From positions 1 through 52,948 of the forward strand of contig DUBH01000019.1 in NCBI GenBank assembly GCA_012960415.1: a stretch of 52,948 nt of DNA, given 5' to 3'. The position numbers and the translations under genes were made by a program. This DNA is from Henriciella sp. (GTDB lineage: Bacteria; Pseudomonadota; Alphaproteobacteria; Caulobacterales; Hyphomonadaceae). Positions 41,939 through 50,304 of the stretch are shown one piece after another. Positions within the stretch are counted from its first letter, which is position 1; each line of letters starts with the position of its first letter. Under the pieces are notes generated by a model that was given only the letters and a program-made list of their open reading frames with translations, ran no database searches and was not told the origin of the DNA.

Positions 41939-42664
41939 TCACGCCTCCGGCCTGACAAAGGCGGGATCGAAGCCTTCAAAGATCTGCGCAATGGGCAGCG
42001 ATTTCAGCTCTTGTGCGCGTTCGGCTGTATCGACCGTCCAGACAACGAGCGGCAGGCCATAATCGGTCGCCGTTGCCTGGGCCTCGCGCGCATCCGACCA
42101 ATGGGCTGCGATATAGTCAGGCATGAGGGCCGCAGAAGTGCTGACGAGGGCCTGAAGTGTGATGTCCTGCGACATGCGGCTGGGCAGGATGAGCGCGCCC
42201 TTCATGATGCTGGCCGGGATGGCGGCGACCGCGCGGCGGCTGAAGCTCATCAAGGCTGCGCGCCCGTCAAAAGCCTCGACGCGCTCTGCGACGAGTGCCG
42301 TGAACCCTTCAGCGTCCGTTTCGCCATCGATTTTCATTTCGATCAGGAGCGGGGTATCGGCCGTCCAGGCATCCAGAAGCTGATCCAGCGTAGCAAATGT
42401 CCCATTGCCCTTGAGGGTCAGCTTGGTGAGCTCTTCGGCCGAATGGTTTGCGACAAGCCCTTCGGCCTCGGTCATTCGATCCAGTGTTGAGTCGTGGAAA
42501 ACGACGGGCGTGCCGCAGGCCGCCGGGCGAACATCAATCTCACAGCCGATTCCGCCGCCCCCTGCAGCCAGGATCGCCTCAAGGCTGTTCTCTGGATAAG
42601 TGTCTGCGGACCAAAGTCCGCGATGGGCATAGTTGTAGTCGAGCAGATTGAATCGTTCGGCCAA
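41939..42664 (-). CDS. Glycerophosphodiester phosphodiesterase
   Basis: Hydrolyses glycerophosphodiesters to glycerol-3-phosphate and an alcohol. The TIM-barrel GDPD signature is clear: AHRGLWSADTYPENSLEA (His, Arg and Glu), CEIDVRPAACGTPVVFHDSTLDRM (metal Glu and Asp, catalytic His). A late VWTVDTAERAQEL is present. No signal peptide, so it is cytoplasmic (UgpQ-like). The start is a TTG at 42664; GAGGA lies seven bases before it and there is no earlier start. It lies 8 bases after the RidA gene, so the two are coupled. Confidence 0.93.
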   Translation of the reverse strand: MAERFNLLDYNYAHRGLWSADTYPENSLEAILAAGGGGIGCEIDVRPAACGTPVVFHDSTLDRMTEAEGLVANHSAEELTKLTLKGNGTFATLDQLLDAWTADTPLLIEMKIDGETDAEGFTALVAERVEAFDGRAALMSFSRRAVAAIPASIMKGALILPSRMSQDITLQALVSTSAALMPDYIAAHWSDAREAQATATDYGLPLVVWTVDTAERAQELKSLPIAQIFEGFDPAFVRPEA

Positions 42665-42672
42665 ATCGTTCC

Positions 42673-43134
42673 TCAGTTCGTAATTTCAAAAATCCCGTCA
42701 ATTTCCACGGCAACGCCGAGGGGCAGGGTCGGGCAAGCCACTGCAGAGCGCGCATGCCGACCGGCATCGCCGAACACATCGACCATGAGGTCAGAGCAGC
42801 CATTGATGACCTGCGGGATGTCCGTGAAGAGCGGGTGCGCGTTTACGAAGCCGCCGAGTTTCACCACGCGGCTCACCTTTGAAAGGTCTCCCAGCGCTGC
42901 CTTGCATTGCGCCAGCAGGTTGATGCCGCAGCGGCGTGCGGCCTCCTGGCCGGCGGGCAGGTCCATGGTTTCTCCAAGGCGGCCCGTTACGAGGCCATCC
43001 GGGGTGGAGCTTACCTGACCAGAGACAAAGAGATGCTGGCCGGAGATGACGAAGGGCACGTAGTTGGCGACCGCCTTCATGGGCTCTGGTAGCGTGATGC
43101 CGAGATTGATCAGGCGGGCTTCAGGTGTGCTCAT
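42673..43134 (-). CDS. RidA family protein
   Basis: A 153-residue YjgF/YER057c/UK114 fold protein. It starts with ARLINLGITLPEPMKAVANYVPFVISGQHLFVSGQVS and contains AARRCGINLLAQCKAALGDLSKVSRVVKLGGFV and ARSAVACPTLPLGVAVEIDGIFEI. True RidA enzymes hydrolyse reactive enamines/imines with an Arg in a RxxxxVxxLP motif; here the ARSAVACPTLP region keeps it (R before SAVAC). The ATG at 43134 follows GGAG ten bases before it; an ATG at 43179 would add 15 basic residues. It heads the GDPD-GNAT-DUF2007-HIT run, possibly damage-clean-up genes. Confidence 0.88.
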   Translation of the reverse strand: MSTPEARLINLGITLPEPMKAVANYVPFVISGQHLFVSGQVSSTPDGLVTGRLGETMDLPAGQEAARRCGINLLAQCKAALGDLSKVSRVVKLGGFVNAHPLFTDIPQVINGCSDLMVDVFGDAGRHARSAVACPTLPLGVAVEIDGIFEITN

Positions 43135-43206
43135 GGACGGGCGACTCCGGTAGTTGATACGCGTGACCCTCTTAGACATATGCCTCGGTACCGGGCAAGG
43201 CGAGGT

Positions 43207-44487
43207 TCAGTCGGGCGTGTTTTTTCGTCGCTCCAGCCGCATGGCGCGACCTGTCTGAACGGCCTGCTCTCCGAATTTGCCGCGCGCCTTGTCCATCGCG
43301 CGCTCTGCAGCAGCGCGCTTGGCGACGCCTGGATCCACCAGATCTATCTGGTCATGACCCGCAGGGTGCAGGTCTGAGATCCCGATGCCGATCAGCCGGT
43401 AGGCCGTCGTTCCGGCTGTCTCACGCTGCAGCAGCGGGCGGGCGACCCGAAACAGCGTCTGTGCGAGCTGCGTGGGTTCAGAGAGCGTGACGCTGCGTGT
43501 CAGGCTACGGAATGTCTTCGTCTTCAGTTTCAACGTCACGACATAGCCCGCCACGCCGTGAGCTTTGGCGCGGGTCGCTGTTTCCTCGCAGACCGACCAA
43601 AGCCTGTCGTCGAGTATCTGAGGGTCGGAGATGTCGCTGTTGAAAGTGCGTTCCGACGAGACCGATTTTCTTTCGCGGTCGGGTGTGACGCGCCGGTGAT
43701 CGATGCCGTAGGCCCGGTCCCACAAGTGCTGGCCGCTTTCGCCATATTTGCGCATCATGTCGGCGCGGTCCCTGCGCTGGACGTCGCTGATGAGGTTCAT
43801 GCGGTCTTTCGACAGGCGTGTCGCAAAGGCCGGCCCAACCCCGTGGATGGCGCTGACCGGCATCGGGCCGAGTATATCCTTTGCGTCTGACCGGGAAATC
43901 ACAGCGAAACCTCGGGGTTTGTCCATCTCGCTCGCCATTTTCGCGAGGAAACGGTTCTCTGAGAGGCCAATGGAAATGGTGATCTTCAGATCCCGCTCGA
44001 TCTCGCGTGATAATGTCGCGAGGAGGGCAGCGGGCAGATGCGAATGAAGCCGTTTGGTGCCTGACAGGTCGATATAGCCTTCATCAATGCTGACCATCTG
44101 CACCATTGGGCTGAGAGCCTCGAGCTTCTGTCTGATCTCTCTCGAGACGGCTGAATACTTTCGAAAGTCGGGCCGAACGACGACAGCATTCGGACAGGCC
44201 TTTAGCGCCTTGAACATCGGCATGGCCGAGCGGACACCGTCGAGGCGGGCGATATAACAGCAGGTGGCAACAACGCCGCGTTGGCCTCCGCCTACAATGA
44301 CGGGGCGATTCCTGATCTCAGGATTGTCTCTTTTTTCTATAGCGGCATAGAAAGCGTCACAGTCGATATGGGCGACGCAAAGTTCGTCCAGCCGGTCATG
44401 GAAAAGGATCCGGTCGCTGCTACAGGACGGACATTTATCAATTTTTTCGGACTGGACTGCTGAGCAGTCACGGCAAAGCGACGCCAT
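43207..44487 (-). CDS. dinB: DNA polymerase IV with N-terminal zinc ribbon
   Basis: Y-family translesion polymerase. Catalytic carboxylates lie in AHIDCDAFYAAIEKRDNP and in VQMVSIDEGYIDLSG. The helix-hairpin-helix AIHGVGPAFATRLSK and the little-finger domain (SSERTF onward) follow. A zinc ribbon (Cys5, Cys8, Cys19, Cys22) precedes the polymerase core; E. coli DinB lacks it, but many alphaproteobacterial copies have one. I prefer the ATG at 44487; an ATG at 44502 is possible. The gene diverges from divK. No SOS box was recognised. Confidence 0.93.
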   Translation of the reverse strand: MASLCRDCSAVQSEKIDKCPSCSSDRILFHDRLDELCVAHIDCDAFYAAIEKRDNPEIRNRPVIVGGGQRGVVATCCYIARLDGVRSAMPMFKALKACPNAVVVRPDFRKYSAVSREIRQKLEALSPMVQMVSIDEGYIDLSGTKRLHSHLPAALLATLSREIERDLKITISIGLSENRFLAKMASEMDKPRGFAVISRSDAKDILGPMPVSAIHGVGPAFATRLSKDRMNLISDVQRRDRADMMRKYGESGQHLWDRAYGIDHRRVTPDRERKSVSSERTFNSDISDPQILDDRLWSVCEETATRAKAHGVAGYVVTLKLKTKTFRSLTRSVTLSEPTQLAQTLFRVARPLLQRETAGTTAYRLIGIGISDLHPAGHDQIDLVDPGVAKRAAAERAMDKARGKFGEQAVQTGRAMRLERRKNTPD

Positions 44488-44535
44488 GAATGTTCTTCTC
44501 ATGTTCCGGTTCGTCGGGCAAGTTCACACGACGAA

Positions 44536-44556
44536 TTAAAACATAGATTAAGACTC
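44536..44556 (+). promoter_or_regulatory. CtrA-like half sites and GANTC site upstream of divK
   Basis: TTAA at 44536-44539 and at 44548-44551 are separated by eight bases; CtrA sites have TTAA-N7-TTAA. GACTC (a CcrM methylation site) follows at 44552-44556. The group lies about 60 bases before the divK start. In Caulobacter divK is CtrA-activated. The spacing is off by one, so binding is uncertain. Confidence 0.35.
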
Positions 44557-44612
44557 TTATGGCTAGGTATGCCCTTGAGGAATTGTTCAGTTTTGGGGGA
44601 TTAGACGGGGAC

Positions 44613-45005
44613 ATGATGAGCGGCGCACGCAAAAAAGTACTCGTTGTCGAGGACAACGAACTGAACATGCGCCTGTTCTGTGACCTGCTCGATGCCTTTG
44701 GTTATGACACGCTGCAATGCCGCGATGGTGCGCGCGCTGTCGAGCTGGCCCGCGAGCATAAGCCGGCCCTCATTGTCATGGATATACAGTTACCGGACGT
44801 TTCTGGCCTCGATATCACCCGCTGGATCAAGGATGACGAGACAATCGCGTCCATCCCGGTTCTTGCCGTCACCGCTTTTGCAATGCGGGCCGATGAGAAG
44901 CTGGTGCGCGAGGCAGGCTGTGAAGCCTACCTTTCCAAGCCAATCCAGATGCGTTCGTTCCGCTCCACAGTTGATAGTCTGATTTCAGACCGGCAGGCGG
45001 CATGA
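44613..45005 (+). CDS. divK: Single-domain response regulator DivK
   Basis: A 130-residue lone receiver domain that controls polarity and cell-cycle kinases in Caulobacterales. The phosphorylated residue is Asp57 in LIVMDIQLPDVSGLD, with acidic pair Glu13/Asp14 (VEDNELNMRLF), Thr in VTAFAM and Lys in YLSKPIQM. Sequence close to DivK (VLVVEDNELNMRLF...DIQLP) and adjacency to pleD fix the name. The first of two adjacent ATGs (44613) follows a GGGG-rich ribosome site; an upstream frame from 44559 is not conserved. The stop overlaps the pleD ATG (ATGA), so the two are co-translated. Confidence 0.93.
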   Translation: MMSGARKKVLVVEDNELNMRLFCDLLDAFGYDTLQCRDGARAVELAREHKPALIVMDIQLPDVSGLDITRWIKDDETIASIPVLAVTAFAMRADEKLVREAGCEAYLSKPIQMRSFRSTVDSLISDRQAA

Positions 45006-46372
45006 GCGCACGTATTCTTGTTGTTGACGATATACTTGCGAACCGGCGCCTGATGCAGGCCAAGCTGGAAGCCAAGTATTATTCGGTCCTGCTGGCGGAG
45101 AATGGACCGCAGGCGCTCGAGGTCGCCCATAGTTCAGCGCCTGAGATCATCCTGCTCGACGTCATGATGCCGGGTATGGATGGATACGAGGTTTGCCGCC
45201 AGCTGAAGGCGTCGGCAGAAACGGCGCACATCCCGGTTGTGATGCTCACAGCGTTGAGTGAGACCGCTGACCGGGTTCGCGGGCTTGACGCTGGCGCTGA
45301 TGACTTCCTGACCAAGCCAGTTGATGATTTTGCCCTGATGTCGCGGCTAAACGCATTGCTGCGCTATAATGCGGTGACGACAGAGCTTCGCCACCGAGAA
45401 GCGAGCGGCGTCAAGATTGGCGCTTTCAGCGAAGATGAGACGTCGACCCTGAACCGGCACGTGAACATCCTGGTCGTTGATACCAACCCGCATAACGTCA
45501 AACGTCTGCGAGAGCCGCTCGAACAGGCCGGCCACCGCGTCTTTACGCTCGAAGAAGCTGAGAGCCTCAAGCAATCACAGAACGAGAAGCTCGATATCGT
45601 GCTGCTCGGTCTAAGCAATCAGGCCTATGATCCGCTGCGCCTTTGCGCACATCTGCGAACGAATGATGCGACCCGCGCGCTCTCTATCATCGTCAATGTC
45701 GACGAGCGTGATCTGGACCTGGCGGGCAGGGCGCTCGAGCTTGGCGCAAGTGACGTCATCCAGCAGCCACTCGCCGTCGAAGAGCTGCTAGCGCGCATCC
45801 GCACACAAACGCGCCGCTCGCGCTATGTTGAGATCCTGCGCAACCGTGTCGATCGCGGGCTGGAGCTTTCGGTCATCGACCAGCTGACCGGTCTCTATAA
45901 CCGTCGCTATATGAACAATCAGCTTAGCCTCTGGATGAAGCGGTCTTCCATGGGTGGGACGCCGCTTTCAGTCGTGTCAGTCGATATCGACCACTTCAAG
46001 AAAGTGAATGACGTTTTTGGCCACGAGGCGGGCGACCGCGTGCTGAAGGAGTTTGCCGAGCGTATCATGGCAAACGTCCGGCCGAAGGACATTGTCTGCC
46101 GTCCGGGCGGCGAAGAGTTTCTTGTGATCATGCCGGAAACGGGCGGTGACCTTGCCTGCTCAGCCGCTGAACGTATTCGCCGTGCCATTGCGGCCGAAAC
46201 ATTCGATGGCGGCACGCGCAGTTCCAGCGCGCTTGAAGTGACTGTGAGTGCGGGCGTTGCGACGTTCCAAAGCGACGAAGATACCATCGCCGACATGCTT
46301 CGCCGCGCAGATGACGCGCTTTACAAGGCGAAGTCTGCCGGTCGCAATCAGGTCAAGAGCCTCGCGGCCTAG
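45002..46372 (+). CDS. pleD: PleD-type diguanylate cyclase with two receiver domains
   Basis: Makes cyclic di-GMP and drives the swarmer-to-stalked transition in Caulobacter. The first receiver (about residues 1-120) keeps the phosphorylated Asp53 in LLDVMMPGMDG. The second (about 150-270) is degenerate: its acceptor position reads VLLGLSN, without Asp, as in Caulobacter PleD, where it acts in dimer contact. The GGDEF domain has the active GGEEF motif at 369-373 and the inhibitory I-site RPKD at 360-363, so it should be product-inhibited. At 456 residues it matches PleD (454). It is coupled to divK by a four-base overlap. Confidence 0.95.
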   Translation: MSARILVVDDILANRRLMQAKLEAKYYSVLLAENGPQALEVAHSSAPEIILLDVMMPGMDGYEVCRQLKASAETAHIPVVMLTALSETADRVRGLDAGADDFLTKPVDDFALMSRLNALLRYNAVTTELRHREASGVKIGAFSEDETSTLNRHVNILVVDTNPHNVKRLREPLEQAGHRVFTLEEAESLKQSQNEKLDIVLLGLSNQAYDPLRLCAHLRTNDATRALSIIVNVDERDLDLAGRALELGASDVIQQPLAVEELLARIRTQTRRSRYVEILRNRVDRGLELSVIDQLTGLYNRRYMNNQLSLWMKRSSMGGTPLSVVSVDIDHFKKVNDVFGHEAGDRVLKEFAERIMANVRPKDIVCRPGGEEFLVIMPETGGDLACSAAERIRRAIAAETFDGGTRSSSALEVTVSAGVATFQSDEDTIADMLRRADDALYKAKSAGRNQVKSLAA

Positions 46373-46381
46373 TTGCTGCCC

Positions 46382-46846
46382 TTAAGCCCCTAGGCGTTTC
46401 GTATAGGCTTCTGTGACCACGAACACGGCGCACGGCGCTTCACGCAACATGTCCGAGCTTTCAGAGCCTAAAAGCAGCCGCTTCCACCACGTCTTCTGGT
46501 GTGACCCGATAACGATCAGATCGGCATCGATTTTCTTGGCATAGCTTGCAGCGTCTCGTGATGGATCACCATCCAGAACGGCGACTGTCGCGTTCGGGGA
46601 GTGTGTGGCGGTCAAGTCTTCCATCGCTTCCTGGCGCCTGTCAGCATCGGCTTGATGGGCCTTCGCGTCCGCTTCGATAGCGCCAGCTGCGTAGGGCGAC
46701 TCAAAGGTCGTGATGAACGGGTTCGAATCGATGGCATGGAGCTCGCCCGACGCCGCGGTGAGCGAAGCTGCAGTTTTCATGATCATGGGTGCAAGGTGGT
46801 CATCAATGTCGATGACGGCGACAACCTTGTTGAATTCGAGAGCCAT
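46382..46846 (-). CDS. Universal stress protein family protein
   Basis: A 154-residue single UspA domain. The start FNKVVAVIDIDDHLAPMI and the end APCAVFVV are typical. The ATP-binding motif G-2x-G-9x-GS normally reads GSHGxxG...GS; here it is GSHQKTWWKRLLLGS, with Gln in place of the second Gly, so ATP binding may be altered. AGGAGGTG sits just before the ATG at 46846, an unusually strong ribosome site. It converges on pleD with nine bases between the stops. It is read after rpmG, from which a terminator separates it. Confidence 0.87.
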   Translation of the reverse strand: MALEFNKVVAVIDIDDHLAPMIMKTAASLTAASGELHAIDSNPFITTFESPYAAGAIEADAKAHQADADRRQEAMEDLTATHSPNATVAVLDGDPSRDAASYAKKIDADLIVIGSHQKTWWKRLLLGSESSDMLREAPCAVFVVTEAYTKRLGA

Positions 46847-46920
46847 GGGACACCTCCTGTCTTCAGTTACATAACTACTGAGACGGCCGAGGGGTCCATA
46901 AGCGCAATTACGTAGCGCCA

Positions 46921-46950
46921 AAATGAAAAAGCCGGACGCAAGGCCCGGCT
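46921..46950 (-). terminator. Intrinsic terminator of rpmG
   Basis: On the minus strand AGCCGGGC (46950-46943) pairs with GTCCGGCT (46937-46930) around a five-base loop and is followed by TTTTTCATTT. It lies 28 bases after the rpmG stop. It would also protect the downstream stress-protein gene from rpmG read-through. Confidence 0.82.
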
Positions 46951-46977
46951 CGTTCATAATTCGCCTTCAGGAGGATC

Positions 46978-47145
46978 CTACTTGATCTTGCCTTCCTTGA
47001 ATTCGACGTGCTTTTTCGCAACTGGGTCGTACTTCCGCATCACCATTTTTTCGGTGATGTTGCGGGGGTTCTTTTTCGTGACGTAGAAAAAACCCGTCCC
47101 GGCAGTCGAGTTCAGGCGAATCTTGATGGTTGTCGGCTTTGCCAT
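46978..47145 (-). CDS. rpmG: 50S ribosomal protein L33
   Basis: A 55-residue protein found by direct translation; too short for usual cut-offs. The start [20 protein letters not shown], then [11 protein letters not shown] and [20 protein letters not shown], is the proteobacterial zinc-free L33 (no CxxC). Ribosome site GAGAG lies 8 bases before the ATG. It has its own promoter candidate (47187-47215) and terminator (46921-46950), so it forms a single-gene unit. rpmG next to pleD and divK recurs in Caulobacter. Confidence 0.95.
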   Translation of the reverse strand: MAKPTTIKIRLNSTAGTGFFYVTKKNPRNITEKMVMRKYDPVAKKHVEFKEGKIK

Positions 47146-47186
47146 GACGGTTGCTCTCGCAAGTGTTCTGAGAAATCGAAGGGCGC

Positions 47187-47215
47187 TTAATGGAGGGGTG
47201 GCTGTTTAAAGTCAA
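47187..47215 (-). promoter_or_regulatory. Candidate rpmG promoter
   Basis: On the minus strand TTGACT (47215-47210) and CATTAA (47192-47187) are separated by 17 bases. They would give a leader of about 35 bases before the rpmG ATG. A five-pair hairpin (GCCTG/CAGGC, 47218-47231) lies just upstream and may mark the end of the NUDIX transcript. Confidence 0.45.
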
Positions 47216-47247
47216 GCGCCTGTCCGCAGGCTACGCCACCCAAAAGG

Positions 47248-47976
47248 TCAAATGCGATCCTGTGAGTGGCCACCGGCTGTCCAGCGAAGAAATGGCGGGC
47301 GCAATTCGCTCACATCCTTCTGCTTCAGGCGCTCACCGATTTCACCCAACATGAAGCGTGTGACGTTGGGCAAATCGAGCGCGAGGGCATCCGACAGGGT
47401 CACCCACTGGAGGTCATGCAGTTCAGCGCCGTCTACAGCGGGACGCTCATCGATGAGGACATCCGAGGCTTCAGCCATGAAGAAGCGCGCATCAAAACGC
47501 TTTGGACGATAGGGCGGGGTGATCGCGCGTCCGATCATCGTGAAGCCTTGAAGACACGGCGCTGCACCTTGCTCAGCATATTTCTGCCAGTCGCTTGCAG
47601 GCTGGCCCGGAAAATCGCTGGCGCGTCCGACGATGAGGCCGGTCTCTTCAAAGGTTTCCCGGATTGCGGTGAGGCCAAATGCGCGAGGCTTTCGGCGCGT
47701 CTTATGGGCCACTTTCTGGTATTCCGTTTCCCGAAGTTCGCTGAGCGAGGGGACGCGTCCGTCGGCGGTATCCACACGTCCGCCCGGAAAGACATACTTG
47801 TCGGGCATGAAAGTGTGCTTGCCAGAGCGCTTGCCCATCAAAAGGCGTGGCTGCGCCTGATCTCGGCGGACCAGGATCAGCGTTGCGGCGTCCTTGGGGC
47901 GGGGTGTCGGACGGTCCGTCTGGATGACGTCGCCGTCCCCTTCCTTATCGAAGGCTGTGCCGAGTTTTCCGGCCAT
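47248..47976 (-). CDS. NUDIX hydrolase
   Basis: A 242-residue NUDIX protein. The core motif is split as VFPGGRVD and AIRETFEETGLIVG: the REtfEETG part carries the metal-binding glutamates, but the gap between the Gly and the REUXEE part is about 33 residues rather than the usual 10, caused by an insertion rich in charged residues (ADGRVPSLSELRETEYQ). This is seen in NUDT8/CoA-pyrophosphatase-like relatives, but substrate cannot be told. Its ATG shares one base with the rnr stop (TGATG), so it is translated right after rnr. Confidence 0.88.
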   Translation of the reverse strand: MAGKLGTAFDKEGDGDVIQTDRPTPRPKDAATLILVRRDQAQPRLLMGKRSGKHTFMPDKYVFPGGRVDTADGRVPSLSELRETEYQKVAHKTRRKPRAFGLTAIRETFEETGLIVGRASDFPGQPASDWQKYAEQGAAPCLQGFTMIGRAITPPYRPKRFDARFFMAEASDVLIDERPAVDGAELHDLQWVTLSDALALDLPNVTRFMLGEIGERLKQKDVSELRPPFLRWTAGGHSQDRI

Positions 47977-50243
47977 CAGCTCTTTCCTCCCTTGGCTCCC
48001 TTTTTACGGGAGGCTTTCAGTCGCGTCTTTTTGCGCGCTTTGGACATCTTGCCACGCGAGCGGCCTGGCGGACCAGACCTGCCGCCGCGCGAAGAGGGCG
48101 GCTTTTCTCCGGGCTTTCTTGGACGCGGAGGAGACAGAACCTTGAGCAGGAGCCCGCCCTGTAGCGGTGTCACCTCAGCAAGCTCTACAGTCACAACCTG
48201 GCCCATCTCGAAGCGTTTGCCGGACCCGCGCGCGATGAGGGCCATGGCGCCTTCATCGTGCACCCAGTAGTCATCTGAGAGCTTTGAGATCGGTGAGAAA
48301 CCATCCGCGCCTGTGCTTCCCAGTCGGATAAAGAGGCCCGCAGGCGTGACGCCTGTGATTCGGCCTTCGAATTCTGCGCCGACCTTGTCTGCGAGGTAGA
48401 GGGCAAGATAGCGATCCGTGGCTTCGCGCTCTGCCGCCATGGAGCGGCGCTCAGTTGCAACGAGGTGGCTGGCTATGTCTTCCAGCGAGGCGGCCATTTC
48501 CTTGGTCAGGCCATCTTCACCCATGCCGAGCGACGAGATCAGGGCTCGGTGGACGATCAGGTCGCTATAGCGGCGGATCGGCGAGGTGAAGTGAGCATAC
48601 TTCGTCAGGTTCAGACCAAAGTGACCATTATTTTCCGGTGAGTAGACGGCCTGAGCCTGTGAGCGCAGGACGACCTCGGAGATCGTGCCCGCATGCTCGC
48701 CTTCGGCATGGTCGTTCAGAAGCCGGTTGAAGCGGTGGGTCTGAGGACGCTCACCCAGCGGCCATTTGATATCCAGCGTCTGCAGGAAATCGGAAAGGGC
48801 GGCGAGCTTTGAATCCGACGGTTGGTCGTGGACCCGGTAGAGCAGGGGAGAGCCCAGCTTTTCCAGCGTTTCTGCCGCCGCGACGTTAGCCTGGATCATG
48901 AACTCCTCGATCAGGCGGTGCGCATCGAAGCGTTCCTTCTCGATGATGCCAGCAACCTTGCCATCCTCACTGATCTCAACGCGTTTCTCAGGCAGGTCGA
49001 GCGCCAGGGGGGCACGAAGCGCGCGGGCCTCTCCGAGCGCCTCATAGGCGCCCCAGAGCGGTTTGAGCACCGGCTCCAGCCATTTCTCGCCTTCGCCGCC
49101 CTTCTTTCCGTCGATCGCGGCCTGCGCTTCTTCGTAGGAGAGCTTGGCATGCGAGCGCATCGTGCCACGAATGAAGCGGTGCGAGCTCTTTGTGCCTGAT
49201 TTGTCGAATTTCATTTCGACCGCCGTGCAGGGTCGATCCTGATTGTCGACGAGTGAGCAGGCGTTAGCCGAAAGTTCAAAAGGCAGCATCGGCACGACCC
49301 GGTCGGGGAGGTAAGTCGAGTTTCCGCGTTTCTGTGCTTCGCGGTCGAGAGCGGTTCCCGGTCTGACATACGCTGCCACGTCAGCAATCGCGACGATGAC
49401 TTTCCAGCCATCCTTCAGTTTTTCGGCATAAACGGCGTCATCATGGTCGCGCGCATCGTGCGGGTCGATCGTGATCAGCGGGATGTGCGTGAGGTCTTCA
49501 CGCGGGCTGTCCAGCGGTTTGATCGTCTGGGCTTCGTTGAGGACGTCGTTTGGAAATTCGACAGGGATATCGTGGCCGTGAATCGCCAGAAGCGACGCAG
49601 CGCGCGGATCGTCCATGCGCCCGATGATTTCTGTTACGACCCCGAAGGCAGGACCATTTGGTTTGCCCGGCTTCGGCATAGCCGTGACGAGGTCGCCATC
49701 CTCAGCGCCCTTGGCGTCTGTGCTGTCGATCAGGAAAGTGCGTTTATCCTTGCGGCTTGCTGGAACCACGCGTCCGCCGCGCGGCGTCTTTTCGAAGCGC
49801 CCGGTGAGAGACGTTTCCTCGTCGCGCTGCTCAAACAGCTTCAGGAGCTTGGCGTGATATTCGCCGTTCGCCTCATTGATGCGGGCAAGGCCCCTGTCGC
49901 CAACACCTGGAGCTGGGCCCTTGGTGCGGCCGCTATAGCCAGCATAGCGGATAGGTGGGCCAAAGGCCCCGTCACGTCCGACACTGCGGGCCATAAGCTC
50001 GCCATCGGTATCGATTTCTTCGAAGACGATAACGCCGGTTGGCGGGGGTGTGTCTGCCTTGGCCCAGGCGCGTTTACCGGTCCGCTCAAGCGTGCCGTCC
50101 TCTTCGAGATCCTTCAGAATCTGGCGAAGTGTCTGGCGGTCACGACCTTTAACCTTCAGCCCACGTGCAATGTCCTGCTTCGTGGTGGCTGAAGGATTGT
50201 CGGCGATGAATTGGAGAACTGTCTCTCTGTCGGGAAAACTCAT
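47976..50243 (-). CDS. rnr: Ribonuclease R
   Basis: Processive 3'-5' exoribonuclease that degrades structured RNA. A winged-helix N-terminal region (FPDRETVLQFIADNPSATTK), cold-shock domains and the RNB catalytic domain with DPHDARDHDDAVYAEKL (metal aspartates, near residue 258) are followed by an S1 domain (about 610-690). A basic, Lys/Arg/Gly-rich tail (about 55 residues) ends KKGAKGGKS, common in RNase R. I chose the ATG at 50243 (755 residues); starts at 50252 and 50285 add a few residues. It lies between a 43-residue membrane-protein gene and NUDIX. Confidence 0.95.
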   Translation of the reverse strand: MSFPDRETVLQFIADNPSATTKQDIARGLKVKGRDRQTLRQILKDLEEDGTLERTGKRAWAKADTPPPTGVIVFEEIDTDGELMARSVGRDGAFGPPIRYAGYSGRTKGPAPGVGDRGLARINEANGEYHAKLLKLFEQRDEETSLTGRFEKTPRGGRVVPASRKDKRTFLIDSTDAKGAEDGDLVTAMPKPGKPNGPAFGVVTEIIGRMDDPRAASLLAIHGHDIPVEFPNDVLNEAQTIKPLDSPREDLTHIPLITIDPHDARDHDDAVYAEKLKDGWKVIVAIADVAAYVRPGTALDREAQKRGNSTYLPDRVVPMLPFELSANACSLVDNQDRPCTAVEMKFDKSGTKSSHRFIRGTMRSHAKLSYEEAQAAIDGKKGGEGEKWLEPVLKPLWGAYEALGEARALRAPLALDLPEKRVEISEDGKVAGIIEKERFDAHRLIEEFMIQANVAAAETLEKLGSPLLYRVHDQPSDSKLAALSDFLQTLDIKWPLGERPQTHRFNRLLNDHAEGEHAGTISEVVLRSQAQAVYSPENNGHFGLNLTKYAHFTSPIRRYSDLIVHRALISSLGMGEDGLTKEMAASLEDIASHLVATERRSMAAEREATDRYLALYLADKVGAEFEGRITGVTPAGLFIRLGSTGADGFSPISKLSDDYWVHDEGAMALIARGSGKRFEMGQVVTVELAEVTPLQGGLLLKVLSPPRPRKPGEKPPSSRGGRSGPPGRSRGKMSKARKKTRLKASRKKGAKGGKS

Positions 50244-50304
50244 GGCCCCCATATAAGGGATTCTGAGTGATTTGCCCGTATTCATTCAGCCTGATGGGCT
50301 GAAA

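Noticed and set aside
46967-47215. 82-codon minus-strand frame across the rpmG region
   Set aside because: It is an out-of-frame shadow; L33 is encoded in the neighbouring frame at 46978-47145.
47266-48270. Plus-strand open frame of 334 codons opposite NUDIX and rnr
   Set aside because: It covers the coupled stop/start of two certain genes and has no homology by eye.
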